The notes: generated from the sequence alone by a model not told the origin. A stretch of DNA of 64,000 bases from Kribbella amoyensis (GCF_007828865.1 NZ_VIVK01000001.1:5456001-5520000), one strand, 5' to 3'. Counted from the stretch's first letter, positions 9,167 through 18,133 are shown. Numbers and translations: made by a program.

Positions 9167-9502
9167 GGCGTCCTCCAGGGGATGAGCGGTTCCGTCGACT
9201 GTTTCATGTATACAAGGAGGGTGCGCAAGTGATTCGGCGAGTTTGCCTCAGACTGTTATCGAACCCCTTACGCGGAGCACCGACCGACGTCACGAGGTTC
9301 TTGTGGCGAGTTGCTCGGTGGCTCAGACCTGCCTGTTTACTTGACGATCGAGCGTGCCTCGATACTTGCGGGCCGTTGTCCGATGAGGGTTGTGCCGGGG
9401 CTCTCGCCCGATCGAGGGACTCGTCGGGAACACGCCGCCCCGCGGGGTTCGTATACAGAACGTGGCCGCGGGTACGGCGTGTGATCGAGTTGGTGCCGTC
9501 GG
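9167..9502. other. Intergenic region upstream of the peptide-uptake operon
   Basis: This 336-base gap holds no convincing gene. It contains two GTATAC palindromes (9208-9213 and 9451-9456), a probable promoter for the operon on the minus strand, and purine-rich sites. A plus-strand open frame starting at 9229 lacks family resemblance and actinobacterial codon bias, so it is not called. Confidence 0.7.
9205..9216 (-). promoter_or_regulatory. TGTATACA palindrome overlapping a likely -10 box
   Basis: TGTATACA at 9207-9214 is a perfect 8-bp palindrome. Read on the minus strand it gives TTGTATACAT, a good -10 element, about 40 bases before the start of the binding-protein gene. Several FCD-type GntR proteins bind palindromes with a TATA-like core, so this is a plausible operator for the GntR gene at the far end of the operon. 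That link is inference. Confidence 0.45.
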
Positions 9503-10015
9503 TCAGATGTCCCAGGCCGCCGGGTACCGGATCTGGCCGGAAGGCATCGCCCTGGCGGGGTCGAGCTGCAACGCCATCACGTTCGGCCCGGTGACGTCGG
9601 CGTGGGTGATCCCGAACGACGCGGCCGGTTCGAACCCGAACCGCGGGTAGTACTCGAGATGCCCGAGCAGCACGACAGCCGCCTCACCGGCTTCGCGTCC
9701 AGCATCGAGCGCTGCGCGGATGGCCGCACTACCGGCGCCCTGCCGTTGGTACGCGGGTCGGACCGCGACGGGGCCGAGGGAGAGGACGGCGACGTCATCG
9801 ACGTGGCACCGACTCAGCAAGGCGTGCGCGACGACGTCGCCGTCCGGTGTGGTCGCGATGATCGACAAGCCGGGCAACCAGGCGGCCGGGTCGGCCCGCA
9901 GAGCGTCGACGATGTCGGGCTCGTAGGTCCGGCCGAACGCCTGCAGATTGACCTCGCGGACCGCGGCGACGTCGGCCGTGGTCTCGGCACGGGTGATCCA
10001 GGAAGGAGTGGACAA
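9503..10015 (-). CDS. GNAT-family N-acetyltransferase, 170 aa
   Basis: This single-domain GNAT protein contains VAVRPAYQRQGAGSAAIRAAL (about residues 83-103; the acetyl-CoA loop is QRQGAGS) followed by VVLLGHLEYYPRFGFEPA, the YYxRFGF pattern of YhbS-like acetyltransferases. The start is TTG at 10015-10013, with gaaaggg seven bases upstream. The substrate is unknown. It is separated from the SWIM gene by about 200 bases that include a long hairpin, so it is probably its own transcript. Confidence 0.85.
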   Translation of the reverse strand: MSTPSWITRAETTADVAAVREVNLQAFGRTYEPDIVDALRADPAAWLPGLSIIATTPDGDVVAHALLSRCHVDDVAVLSLGPVAVRPAYQRQGAGSAAIRAALDAGREAGEAAVVLLGHLEYYPRFGFEPAASFGITHADVTGPNVMALQLDPARAMPSGQIRYPAAWDI

Positions 10016-10040
10016 CGGGAAACCCTTTCAAACCAAGGGA

Positions 10041-10074
10041 TCCAGCGGTTGCCTGAGACGTTCAGGCCGCTGGA
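10041..10074. terminator. Two-part hairpin between the SWIM and GNAT genes
   Basis: TCCAGCGG (10041-10048) pairs with CCGCTGGA (10067-10074), and inside it CCTGA (10052-10056) pairs with TCAGG (10062-10066), leaving a 5-base loop. There is no T-run on either strand. It may end the SWIM transcript or act in the leader of the GNAT gene. Confidence 0.45.
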
Positions 10075-10212
10075 CTCCAGGAGCGGAGCAGGACAAGCGA
10101 AGGCACACCAGTAGCGGCGCGCGAACTCGGCGCGGTCATCAGCTCCACTCCCTTCCCGATCGTCGGAGGTCCACCGCGACCCTACTGCGCCACCGCGGCC
10201 CACGCACAGGAA

Positions 10213-11469
10213 TTACCAGTCGTCGGACGAGGCGAAGGCGGTAGTGGGATCGCGGTCGGCGGGGCCGGCGGGGATCCAATGTTCGTCGTCCTGGCGGTAC
10301 GGGTGCCAGCGGCCGACCTTGTCCAGGCGGAGCTGGCGGGGGACAGGTACGAACGCGGTGAGCCTGTTGTCCTCGGTGGTGAGCTCGAGTGGTTCGTCGG
10401 CGGCCGCTTGCAGCTCGGTCCGCGCTCGGGCGAGGTCTTGCGGGTCCGGGGACCACGTGTGCTCGAGAACGTCGAGGCCGGGCGCCCCACCGTACGACCA
10501 CGCCTGCACGCCAAGTGCGAGTGCGTCAGCTCGACCCGATGCGGAGGCGAGCGGCTCGGCCAGCTCCGGGAAGTCGGCGGCCAGGCGTACGGCGTCCTGC
10601 CACTCGTCGAGGATCCACGGCTCCGGCGCACCCGCCAGTACCGCCGCGAGCTGGGCGCGTGCTCGCCGGGCCGCGTCGAGCGCGAGCAACGGGAGCAGCG
10701 GCAACTCGGTGAGCGGATCGATGCCGCTGACAACCAGCTCGTCCAGCCCGATCCTCCCCGGCAGCTCCGGATCCGCCGGCAATGCACCGACCTCCGCGCT
10801 CCCCACCGTCTCGGTCCTGACGACCGCGGCGCTCCCGGCATCCGTAGGCCCGACCGTCGACGCGTCAGCGCCGGCGGCGGATTGGCCGGTCTCGTCCGAG
10901 ATGCTCCGGGTCATGCGTTGTTGCAGGTCGTCCAGCAGGCTCTCGCGGGAGCGCCCGCGCATCAGCAGCAGCACGAACGGATCCTGGTCGAGCAGCCACG
11001 CGACCTGGTAGCAGAGCCCGGCCGCGTGCTGACACGGAAGCTCCCAGGCCTCGCACGTACACGACGGATCGAGATCGCCGATCCCCGGCAACAACGGCAC
11101 GCCCGCGTCCTCGGCCGCCGTCACCAGGTCATGCGGCATCTCCCCGTCGAGCAGCGCGGCGATGTGACCCGCCCTGGCCCCGACCTGGTCGAGGAACCGC
11201 GCCCACTGGTCGTCGCTCAACCGGTCCACGACCACGACGGACTCGTACGTGTCCTCGGGCGCGATGACGATCGCGGCGATCCGTCCCGGGCTGATCGTGA
11301 TCGTGCCGACCTGGCCCGAGTTCGCCGTCCGCCGTCCCTTCCGCAACTGGTCGTTGTCGAGCGACGTGTCCTCCATCGCCTGGATCCACGCCCTCGCCCA
11401 CCAGGACCGTCCCCTGGTACTGCGCCCGCGCTGGGCCGCGAACGCCGGGAATCCTCGCGCCTCGGTCAT
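10213..11469 (-). CDS. SWIM zinc-finger protein partnered with a SNF2 ATPase
   Basis: This 418-aa protein has one clear SWIM motif, C137-x-C139 ... C146-x-H148 in CTCEAWELPCQH, which binds zinc and usually DNA or protein. The N-terminal part RGRSWWARAWIQAMED is typical of actinobacterial SWIM proteins. The rest is alpha-helical and low in recognisable domains. The ATG (11469-11467) overlaps the SNF2 stop codon as ATGA, so the two are made together. In many bacteria SNF2 ATPases have a SWIM domain fused or encoded next door, so a joint role on DNA or on RNA polymerase is likely. The exact job is unknown. Confidence 0.85.
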   Translation of the reverse strand: MTEARGFPAFAAQRGRSTRGRSWWARAWIQAMEDTSLDNDQLRKGRRTANSGQVGTITISPGRIAAIVIAPEDTYESVVVVDRLSDDQWARFLDQVGARAGHIAALLDGEMPHDLVTAAEDAGVPLLPGIGDLDPSCTCEAWELPCQHAAGLCYQVAWLLDQDPFVLLLMRGRSRESLLDDLQQRMTRSISDETGQSAAGADASTVGPTDAGSAAVVRTETVGSAEVGALPADPELPGRIGLDELVVSGIDPLTELPLLPLLALDAARRARAQLAAVLAGAPEPWILDEWQDAVRLAADFPELAEPLASASGRADALALGVQAWSYGGAPGLDVLEHTWSPDPQDLARARTELQAAADEPLELTTEDNRLTAFVPVPRQLRLDKVGRWHPYRQDDEHWIPAGPADRDPTTAFASSDDW

Positions 11470-14400
11470 CGCGCACCCCGCAACTCGACCAGGTCGGCCA
11501 ACTCGGCGTCGGTGAGCTCGGTGAGCGCGGCCTCCCCGGCGGCGAGGACCGCGTCGGCCAGTTCGCGTTTGCCGGCGAGCATGGCCGCGATCCGGTCCTC
11601 GATGGTGCCCTCGGCAATCAACCGGTGCACCTGGACCGGCTTCGTCTGCCCGATCCGGTACGCGCGGTCGGTCGCCTGGTCCTCGACGGCCGGATTCCAC
11701 CAGCGGTCGAAGTGGACCACGTGATCGGCGCGGGTCAGGTTGAGCCCTGTCCCCGCGGCCTTCAGCGAGAGCAGGAACACGGGCACCTCGCCGGCCTGGA
11801 ACCGCTCGACCAGCTCCTCCCGCGTCCGCACCGGGGTGCCACCGTGCAGGAGCTGGGCCCCGATCCCGCGATCCGCGAGATGCCGCTCGAGCAGCCGCGC
11901 CATCTCGACGTACTGCGTGAAGACGAGCACGGCCCCGTCCTCGGCGACGATCGTGTCGAGCAGTTCGTCCAGGAGTTCGAGCTTGCCGGACCGGCCGGAC
12001 AGGCGAGCGCCGGCCGGCTCCTTGAGGTACTGGACCGGGTGGTTGCAGATCTGCTTGAGCCCGGTCAACAGCTTCACGATCAACCCACGCCGGGCCATCG
12101 CGTTACTCGCCTGCACCTCGCTGAGCAATTCGCGCACCGTGGCTTCGTACAGCGCGGCTTGCTCGCGAGTCAGCGACACCGGCTGGTCGGTCTCGGTCTT
12201 CGGCGGCAGTTCGGGCGCGATCCCCGGATCGGACTTACGGCGCCGCAGCAGGAACGGCCGGACCAGCTTCGCCAGCCGGTCGGCGACCTCCTGGTCCTTG
12301 TCCGCTTCGATCGGCGTCGCCCACTGATTGCGGAACGTGCCGAGCTTGCCGAGCAGTCCGGGCGTCGTCCAGTCCAGGATCGCCCACAGCTCGGAGAGGT
12401 TGTTCTCCACGGGCGTCCCGGTCAGCGCGACGCGGGCCTGCGCCGGAACGGTCCGCAGCGCCTTCGCGGTGCCCGAGGACGGGTTCTTCACATGCTGGGC
12501 TTCGTCGGCGACGAGCAACCCCCACCGATGCGCCGCCAACTTGGCCGCGTCCCGGCGCAACGTCCCGTAGGTCGTGAGCACGAACCCGCGGTCCGCGCCT
12601 TCGACCGTCCGCCCTGGTCCGTGGAAGCGGCGGACCGGCGTCCCGGGGGCGAACCGTTGCACCTCGCGCTCCCAGTTCCCCAGCAACGAGGCCGGGCAGA
12701 CGACCAGGGTCGGGCCTTCCGTACCGGCCGCGGTCTGGCGGTGGAGGTGGAGCGAGATGAGCGTGATCGTCTTGCCGAGACCCATGTCGTCCGCGAGACA
12801 ACCGCCGAGGCCGAGCTCGGTCATCCGGACCAGCCACTGCAGTCCGCGGAGTTGGTAGTCGCGCAGCGTGGCCCGCAGAGCGGCCGGGGCTTCGAGGGGT
12901 CCGTCGGGGCGGTCCGGGTCGGCGATCCGGGCGCGCAGGTCGTCGAGCCAGCGAGCCGGCGTGACTGCGATCCGCTCGCCGTCGAGCTCGGCCGTCCCGG
13001 TGAGCGCGACGCCGAGCGCGTCGATGGCCGTGACCGGTTTGAGGATGCGCTCGCGGGCTCGGCGGGCGAGCTCGGGGTCGACGAGCATCCACTGGTCGCG
13101 CAACCGCACCACCGGGCGGGTCGCCTCCGCCAGCCGGTCCAGCTCCTCCTCGGTCAGCGGATCGTTGCCAAGCGCAACCTCCCAGCGGAAGTCGAGCGTG
13201 CTGTCCCCACCGAAGAACCCCGGCAGGTCCGACGGCGGTCCGTCCGCCGAACTGATCGCCGCCCGCGAGGTGAGGGCGCGCCCGAGACTGCGCGGCCAAT
13301 GCAGGTCGACACCGGCCGCCGACAACCGCTGCGCCGATCCGGCGAGCAGTGCGCCGACCTCCTCGTCGGACAGGTCGATCCGGTCCGGGACGGCCGAGTC
13401 GAGCAGCCGACTCAACGGCGGCCAGACCCGCGCGGCCCGGCGAATCGCGAGCGTGGCGTCGATCCGCGCCCGCGGCCCGAACCCGGGAACCTCCGCGGAC
13501 CAGACCTCGTCCGCATCCCGCACCAGCGTCGGATCCTGCAAGCTGTGCAACTGCACGACAGCCCGGAACCCGAGTACGGTCTCCGGCCCGGCCGACTCCA
13601 GCGTCGGCTGTGAGGCCTCAGGCAGCTCGATCCTCAGAGAGATCCGGACCCCGGAATCGAGCCCGGCCGAAACCTCGTCGGCCCACCCCCGCAGCCGCTG
13701 CGCCGACTGCGGCGCTCTCGCGGTGAACAAGCTGGTCCCATGAGCCTTCACCGCAGCCGGCGACCGAGGCATCCCATCAGCCACCGCGTCCAAGAACCCC
13801 CGCACCAGGTCCTCAGCCACCACCACCTGAGGCCCGCCACCACGACCGCGGGCATCGTCGGCACCGTCGGCAGTTGCCGCGCGGTCGCGGCCGTAGACCT
13901 CGGCCCGGTTCTGGTCCGCCGATTGCTCCGCAACGGATGGGCTCGGCTGAAGAACAGCTCGCGCCTCGGGCGGCATCGCTTCGGCGAGTTGGAGTACTCG
14001 CTCGACGTCGGCTTGATCGAGCGGACCGACCCGCCAGGCGTCGTGACCGGCCGCGGAGACGCCCGGCAGCAGCCGGCCGCGGGCGACCAGCTGCAGCGCG
14101 ACCACCGAGGCCGCGCCCCAGAACGCCGCCGCCGGATGCGCCCGCCGATCCCGCCGCGCCCGCCCGAGGACCGGTACCGCCTCGGCAACCGGTACCTCGA
14201 CGCCGCGCACCCGCCGCGGTTCCGGCGCCTCACCGTTGCCAGCGGCAACCAGGACGTCGAGCTCGGTGACCTCGCCGGCCCCGAGGGGGAGTGGCTCACC
14301 CGCCGGATCCCAGAAGGTGACCGTGCCGGCCCTCGGCGGATCAGCCGGCCGGAACACCGCGGCCAGCCCACCCAACTCCGACAACCCCGACAACCCCGCC

Positions 14401-14513
14401 GCCGACCCCAGCAATCCAGCCGCCGATCCACCGGCCCGCAGAGATCCCGTCAGCCCGTCCAGTCCTACCTGCGCCAACCCGCTACCTTCCTCGCCCCGTG
14501 ATTCCCGACCCAC
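11466..14513 (-). CDS. SNF2-family helicase/ATPase (HepA/RapA-like), 1015 aa
   Basis: The SNF2 core starts near residue 555 with DYQLRGLQWL. Motif I is DDMGLGKT (about 573-580), motif II is DEAQHVKN (about 670), and motif III is LTGTPVENNLSELW. The helicase C domain begins near 860 with VFTQYVEMARLLERHL and ends with QATDRAYRIGQ (motif VI, about 945-955). The long N-terminal region is specific to actinobacteria and its first 60 residues are glycine- and leucine-rich. The start is GTG at 14513, five bases after the ABC transporter stop. It translocates on double-stranded DNA using ATP; the natural target is not known. It is coupled to the SWIM gene downstream. Confidence 0.92.
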   Translation of the reverse strand: MGRESRGEEGSGLAQVGLDGLTGSLRAGGSAAGLLGSAAGLSGLSELGGLAAVFRPADPPRAGTVTFWDPAGEPLPLGAGEVTELDVLVAAGNGEAPEPRRVRGVEVPVAEAVPVLGRARRDRRAHPAAAFWGAASVVALQLVARGRLLPGVSAAGHDAWRVGPLDQADVERVLQLAEAMPPEARAVLQPSPSVAEQSADQNRAEVYGRDRAATADGADDARGRGGGPQVVVAEDLVRGFLDAVADGMPRSPAAVKAHGTSLFTARAPQSAQRLRGWADEVSAGLDSGVRISLRIELPEASQPTLESAGPETVLGFRAVVQLHSLQDPTLVRDADEVWSAEVPGFGPRARIDATLAIRRAARVWPPLSRLLDSAVPDRIDLSDEEVGALLAGSAQRLSAAGVDLHWPRSLGRALTSRAAISSADGPPSDLPGFFGGDSTLDFRWEVALGNDPLTEEELDRLAEATRPVVRLRDQWMLVDPELARRARERILKPVTAIDALGVALTGTAELDGERIAVTPARWLDDLRARIADPDRPDGPLEAPAALRATLRDYQLRGLQWLVRMTELGLGGCLADDMGLGKTITLISLHLHRQTAAGTEGPTLVVCPASLLGNWEREVQRFAPGTPVRRFHGPGRTVEGADRGFVLTTYGTLRRDAAKLAAHRWGLLVADEAQHVKNPSSGTAKALRTVPAQARVALTGTPVENNLSELWAILDWTTPGLLGKLGTFRNQWATPIEADKDQEVADRLAKLVRPFLLRRRKSDPGIAPELPPKTETDQPVSLTREQAALYEATVRELLSEVQASNAMARRGLIVKLLTGLKQICNHPVQYLKEPAGARLSGRSGKLELLDELLDTIVAEDGAVLVFTQYVEMARLLERHLADRGIGAQLLHGGTPVRTREELVERFQAGEVPVFLLSLKAAGTGLNLTRADHVVHFDRWWNPAVEDQATDRAYRIGQTKPVQVHRLIAEGTIEDRIAAMLAGKRELADAVLAAGEAALTELTDAELADLVELRGAR

Positions 14514-14518
14514 CGCAC

Positions 14519-16426
14519 TTACGACCGACCGACAGCAACCTCCTCCGCCGAGGACGACGCCGCTCCCGGCTGGTCGAACTGCGTGCGGTAGAGCTCCTCG
14601 TACCGTCCGCCCGCCGCCAGCAGCACGGTGTGCGTACCGCGCTCGATCACGCGGCCTTCCTCGATCACCAGGATCAGGTCGGCGGCGCGGATCGTGGACA
14701 GCCGGTGCGCGATCACCACAGCGGTCCGGCCGGCCAGCGCCTCGCCGAGGGCCGCCTGGACGGCCGCCTCGGACGTCGAGTCCAGCGCCGCGGTCGCCTC
14801 GTCCAGGATCACCACCCGCGGTTGCGCCAGCAGCAACCGCGCGATGGTCAGCCGCTGCCGCTCACCACCGGACAGCCGGTACCCGCGCTCGCCGACCACC
14901 GTCTCCAGCTGATCGGGCAGCGAGCGGATCAGGTCGCCGAGCCGCGCCCGGGTGAGGGCGTCCCACAGTTCGTCCTCGGTCGCCTCGGGCCGCGCGAGCA
15001 GCAGGTTCTCCCGGATGCTGTCGTGGAAGAGGTGCCCGTCCTGGGTGACCATCCCGAGCGTGTCGCGCAGGGACTCCGCGGTCACGTCGCGGACGTCGAC
15101 ACCCGCGAGCCGGACCGCGCCGGCGTCCACGTCGTACAGCCGGGGGATGAGCTGGGCGATCGTCGACTTGCCGGCCCCGGAGGATCCGACCAGCGCGATC
15201 ATCTGACCCGGCTCGGCCCGGAACGACACCTCGTGCAGGACCTCGACACCGCCGCGGGTGTCCAGCTTCGCCACCTCTTCCAGCGAGGCGAGCGAGACCT
15301 TGTCGGCCGACGGGTACGCGAACCGCACCTTGTCGAACTCGACCGACACCGGACCGGCCGGCACCGTCCGCGCGTCCGGCTTGTCCTTGATCAGCGGCTC
15401 CAGGTCGAGCACCTCGAAGACGCGGTCGAAGCTGACCAGCGCGGTCATCACCTCGAGCCGCGCACTCGCGAGCGCGGTCAGCGGGGAGTACAGCCGGGTC
15501 AGCAGCAGCGCCATGGCGACCACGTCGCCCGCGTCCAGCTGGTCGCGCAGCGCGTAGAAGCCGCCGAGCCCGTAGACCACGGCCAGCGCGAGCGCGGAGA
15601 CCAGGGTCAGCGAGGTGACGAAGACCCACTGCACCATCGCCGTCCGGACCCCGATGTCCCGCACCCGCGCGGCCCGGACCGCGAACTCGTCCGACTCCCG
15701 CGCCGGCCGCCCGAACAGCTTCACCAGCGTCGCGCCGGGAGCGGAGAACCGCTCGGTCATCTGGGTGCTCATCGTGGCGTTGTAGTTCGCCGCCTCGCGC
15801 TCGAGGGAGGCCAGCCGGTTGCCCATCCGGCGCGCCGGGATCACGAACACCGGCAGGATGACGAGCGCGAGCAGTGTGATCTGCCAGGACACCCCCAGCA
15901 TCACGATCAGGGTGAGGACGAGCATGACCAGGTTGCTCACGACGCCGGACAGGGTGTCGCTGAACGCGCGCTGCGCCCCGATGACGTCGTTGTTCAGCCG
16001 GGAGACCAGGGCGCCGGTCCGGGTCCGGGTGAAGAACGCGATCGGCATCTTCTGGACGTGGTCGAACACCGCGGTCCGCAGGTCGAGGATGAGTCCCTCA
16101 CCGATCCGCGCGGACAGCCAGCGGGTGAAGAGGCCGAGTGCCGCCTCGGCGATCGCGATCACCGCGATCAGCCCGGCCAGCCACAGCACGGTACTGACGT
16201 CGGTGCCGTTGACGATCGCGTCGACGACCCGGCCGGCCAGCACCGGCGTGGCCACGGCCAGCACCGCCGCCCCCACGCTCAGCACGAGGAACGCGATCAG
16301 CAACGACCGGTGCGGCCGCGCGAACGCGAGGATGCGCTTCAGCGTCGCCTTCGAGAAGGGTCGCTTCTCGTCCTGTTGGTGCATCGCGTGGTACATCGAC
16401 GTCCACGCGGTCATTTCCATGCTCAC
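14519..16426 (-). CDS. ABC exporter, fused membrane and ATPase domains
   Basis: This 635-aa half transporter has six membrane segments in residues about 30-330 and one ATPase domain. Walker A is GSSGAGKST (about 415-423), the signature is LSGGERQRL (about 518) and Walker B is VVILDEATAALD (about 540), all canonical, so a homodimer could be active. The family exports lipids, drugs or peptides. It is divergent from a TetR regulator at 16614, which probably represses it. It lies just upstream of the SNF2 gene and may be cotranscribed with it. Confidence 0.9.
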   Translation of the reverse strand: MSMEMTAWTSMYHAMHQQDEKRPFSKATLKRILAFARPHRSLLIAFLVLSVGAAVLAVATPVLAGRVVDAIVNGTDVSTVLWLAGLIAVIAIAEAALGLFTRWLSARIGEGLILDLRTAVFDHVQKMPIAFFTRTRTGALVSRLNNDVIGAQRAFSDTLSGVVSNLVMLVLTLIVMLGVSWQITLLALVILPVFVIPARRMGNRLASLEREAANYNATMSTQMTERFSAPGATLVKLFGRPARESDEFAVRAARVRDIGVRTAMVQWVFVTSLTLVSALALAVVYGLGGFYALRDQLDAGDVVAMALLLTRLYSPLTALASARLEVMTALVSFDRVFEVLDLEPLIKDKPDARTVPAGPVSVEFDKVRFAYPSADKVSLASLEEVAKLDTRGGVEVLHEVSFRAEPGQMIALVGSSGAGKSTIAQLIPRLYDVDAGAVRLAGVDVRDVTAESLRDTLGMVTQDGHLFHDSIRENLLLARPEATEDELWDALTRARLGDLIRSLPDQLETVVGERGYRLSGGERQRLTIARLLLAQPRVVILDEATAALDSTSEAAVQAALGEALAGRTAVVIAHRLSTIRAADLILVIEEGRVIERGTHTVLLAAGGRYEELYRTQFDQPGAASSSAEEVAVGRS

Positions 16427-16537
16427 GGCGGTGCTCCGGAGTCTCGGTCGGCCAGGATCCGTCGATGATCGCGGAGACCACCGACAGTTTCCGACCGTAG
16501 AACCTCAACTTTGCTCTAGGTCAAGTCGATTATTTCT

Positions 16538-16553
16538 GAGTACGCTGTACGAG
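16538..16553. promoter_or_regulatory. Candidate TetR operator in the divergent promoter region
   Basis: GAGTACGCTGTACGAG contains GTAC-gct-GTAC, a form often seen at operators of TetR regulators of ABC exporters. It lies between the TetR start (16614) and a minus-strand TTGACC -35 box (complement of 16519-16524) that could serve the exporter. Operator and promoter are inferred only. Confidence 0.35.
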
Positions 16554-16613
16554 GTAGCCGCAGGAGTGTAGCCAATCCGCGGGACGAACGCACATGAGGG
16601 AAGAATCGAGCGG

Positions 16614-17369
16614 GTGAACCAGGACTACAGCGGCAGCGGCGATCCGGCGAGGAGCCTCGAGTTGCTCTGGGGACTCCAGGCCCGCCCCACCCGTGGCCCG
16701 AAGCCGGCGCTCACCGTCGACCGCGTCGTCGGCGCCGCCGTGAAGATCGCGGACGCCGAGGGTCTCTCCGCGATGTCGATGCGCCGCGTCGCCGACGAAC
16801 TCGGGGTCGGCGCGATGACGTTGTACCGCTACGTCCCCGGCAAGGGCGAGCTCCTCGACGTGATGCTCGACAGCGCGTACGCCGAGATGCCGCGCCGCAC
16901 CGTCGAGGGTGATTGGCGGGCTCGCCTCGACGAGGTGGCCAGGGAGAACCGCGAGGTCTATCTGCGGCATCCGTGGATGTTGTACGTCGCGACGAGCCGG
17001 CCGCCGCTCGGCCCGGGGGTGATGGCCAAGTACGAGTACGAGCTGGCCGCGGTCGAGGGGATCGGGCTGTCCGACGTCGAGATGGACGCCGCGGTCGCGT
17101 TGGTCAACGGGTACGTGCACGGGGCGGTCCGCAGCGCCGTCGACGCGAAGCAGGTGATCCAGTCGTCGGGGATCACGGACCGGCAGTGGTGGGAGACGCA
17201 CGAGCCGCTGCTCGACAGGATCGGCGACGCCCGGGAGTTCCCGCTCGCGTCGCGGGTCGGGACCACGGTCGGCCAGGAGTTCGGCGCGCCGTACGACTCA
17301 GAGCACGCTTTCGAGTTCGGCCTGGCCCGGGTGCTGGACGGGATCGCGGCACTGCTCGCGGAACGCTGA
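16614..17369 (+). CDS. TetR-family regulator with TetR_C_1-type C-terminus
   Basis: The 251-aa protein has an HTH at about residues 35-80, with MSMRRVADELGVGAMTLYRY as its core. The C-terminal part matches the tetracycline-repressor-like ligand domain, with FEFGLARVLDGIAALL at the end. The start is GTG at 16614; gaggga lies 13 bases upstream, so the ribosome site is distant. Divergent orientation to the ABC exporter suggests it controls that gene and itself in response to an exported compound. Confidence 0.88.
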   Translation: MNQDYSGSGDPARSLELLWGLQARPTRGPKPALTVDRVVGAAVKIADAEGLSAMSMRRVADELGVGAMTLYRYVPGKGELLDVMLDSAYAEMPRRTVEGDWRARLDEVARENREVYLRHPWMLYVATSRPPLGPGVMAKYEYELAAVEGIGLSDVEMDAAVALVNGYVHGAVRSAVDAKQVIQSSGITDRQWWETHEPLLDRIGDAREFPLASRVGTTVGQEFGAPYDSEHAFEFGLARVLDGIAALLAER

Positions 17370-17384
17370 TTCGTCAGCCTGGAC

Positions 17385-17412
17385 GAGTGAGTGGGAAACC
17401 GATGACTCACTC
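17385..17412. repeat. Inverted repeat GAGTGAGT...ACTCACTC after the first TetR gene
   Basis: GAGTGAGT (17385-17392) and ACTCACTC (17405-17412) are separated by 12 bases. The same GAGTGA/TCACTC half-sites recur at 17494-17511, so this is either a second operator for the downstream TetR operon or a weak terminator of the upstream gene. Confidence 0.6.
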
Positions 17413-17490
17413 CGTTTAGGCCTGTCCGGGGACGCTGGAGGCCCGGCGTACACGGGGATCACTGTCCGTGAGACCGCAACGGAAACGAGC

Positions 17491-17519
17491 TTGTGAGTGA
17501 GTGCTCACTCAGTTAATCT
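17491..17519 (+). promoter_or_regulatory. Promoter with embedded operator for the TetR-ABC operon
   Basis: TTGTGA (17491-17496) and TAATCT (17514-17519) are 17 bases apart and make a reasonable -35/-10 pair. The spacer holds TGAGTGA-gtgc-TCACTCA (17494-17511), a perfect 7+4+7 palindrome of the type bound by TetR repressors. A start site near 17526-17528 would coincide with the GTG at 17528, giving a leaderless message. A repressor bound here would block the polymerase directly. Confidence 0.6.
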
Positions 17520-17527
17520 CGGATCTC

Positions 17528-18133
17528 GTGAGTCCACGTGCCACCCCGCTACCGCCCGACGAGCGCCGCGCCGCGATCGTCGAAGCGACCCTGCCCCTGC
17601 TCGAGGAGTACGGACCCGATGTCACCACCCGGCAGATCGCCGAGGCGGCCGGGATCGCCGAGGGCACCATCTTCCGCGCCTTCGGGAGCAAGGACGCGCT
17701 GGTCGACGCGGCACTTCGGACGGCGTTCGACTCCGCGCCGCTGCTGAAGCTCCTGCACGACATCGACACCACGCTGCCGCTGCGGGAGCGGATGATCGCC
17801 GGGGTCGAGGCCTCGCAGAGCCGGCTCCGGGCCGTCTTCAAGCTGCTGTTCGCGCTGCGGGTGGCCCGGCCGCCGGTGCTCCGCAACGAGGACCCGCAGG
17901 ACGAGGCCCGGCGGAAGGCCGACGCCGACGAGGCCGACCGGATCTTCGCCGACCTGCTCCGGCCGGACGCGGACCAGCTGTCCTGCTCGCCCGAGGAGGC
18001 GGTCCGCCGGATCCGGATGATCACCTTCTCCGCCACCCACCCAATGATTTCCGGCGGCCAGACCATGACCGCCGAGGAGATCGTCGACTTCGCGCTCGAC
18101 GGTGTCCGACACCACCACTCTGGGGATCGCTGA
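17528..18133 (+). CDS. TetR-family repressor of the heterodimeric ABC exporter
   Basis: The HTH spans about residues 20-65 and contains TTRQIAEAAGIAEGTIFRAF. The rest is a helical ligand domain without a specific match. GTG at 17528 is chosen because it begins right after the -10 box; the earlier GTG at 17501 would lie inside the operator palindrome. The product is 201 aa. Its stop overlaps the ATG of the first exporter gene (TGATG), so the repressor is made in proportion to the exporter, as in autoregulated drug-efflux operons. Confidence 0.85.
   Translation: MSPRATPLPPDERRAAIVEATLPLLEEYGPDVTTRQIAEAAGIAEGTIFRAFGSKDALVDAALRTAFDSAPLLKLLHDIDTTLPLRERMIAGVEASQSRLRAVFKLLFALRVARPPVLRNEDPQDEARRKADADEADRIFADLLRPDADQLSCSPEEAVRRIRMITFSATHPMISGGQTMTAEEIVDFALDGVRHHHSGDR

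Noticed and set aside
4669..9232. Very long plus-strand open frames (up to 965 codons) across the peptide-uptake operon
   Set aside because: They are antisense to five well-recognised transporter genes and have low-complexity R/D/H/Q-rich translations.
9229..9594. Plus-strand open frame of 121 codons in the operon leader
   Set aside because: No family resemblance; it overlaps the end of the GNAT gene and the codon bias is poor.
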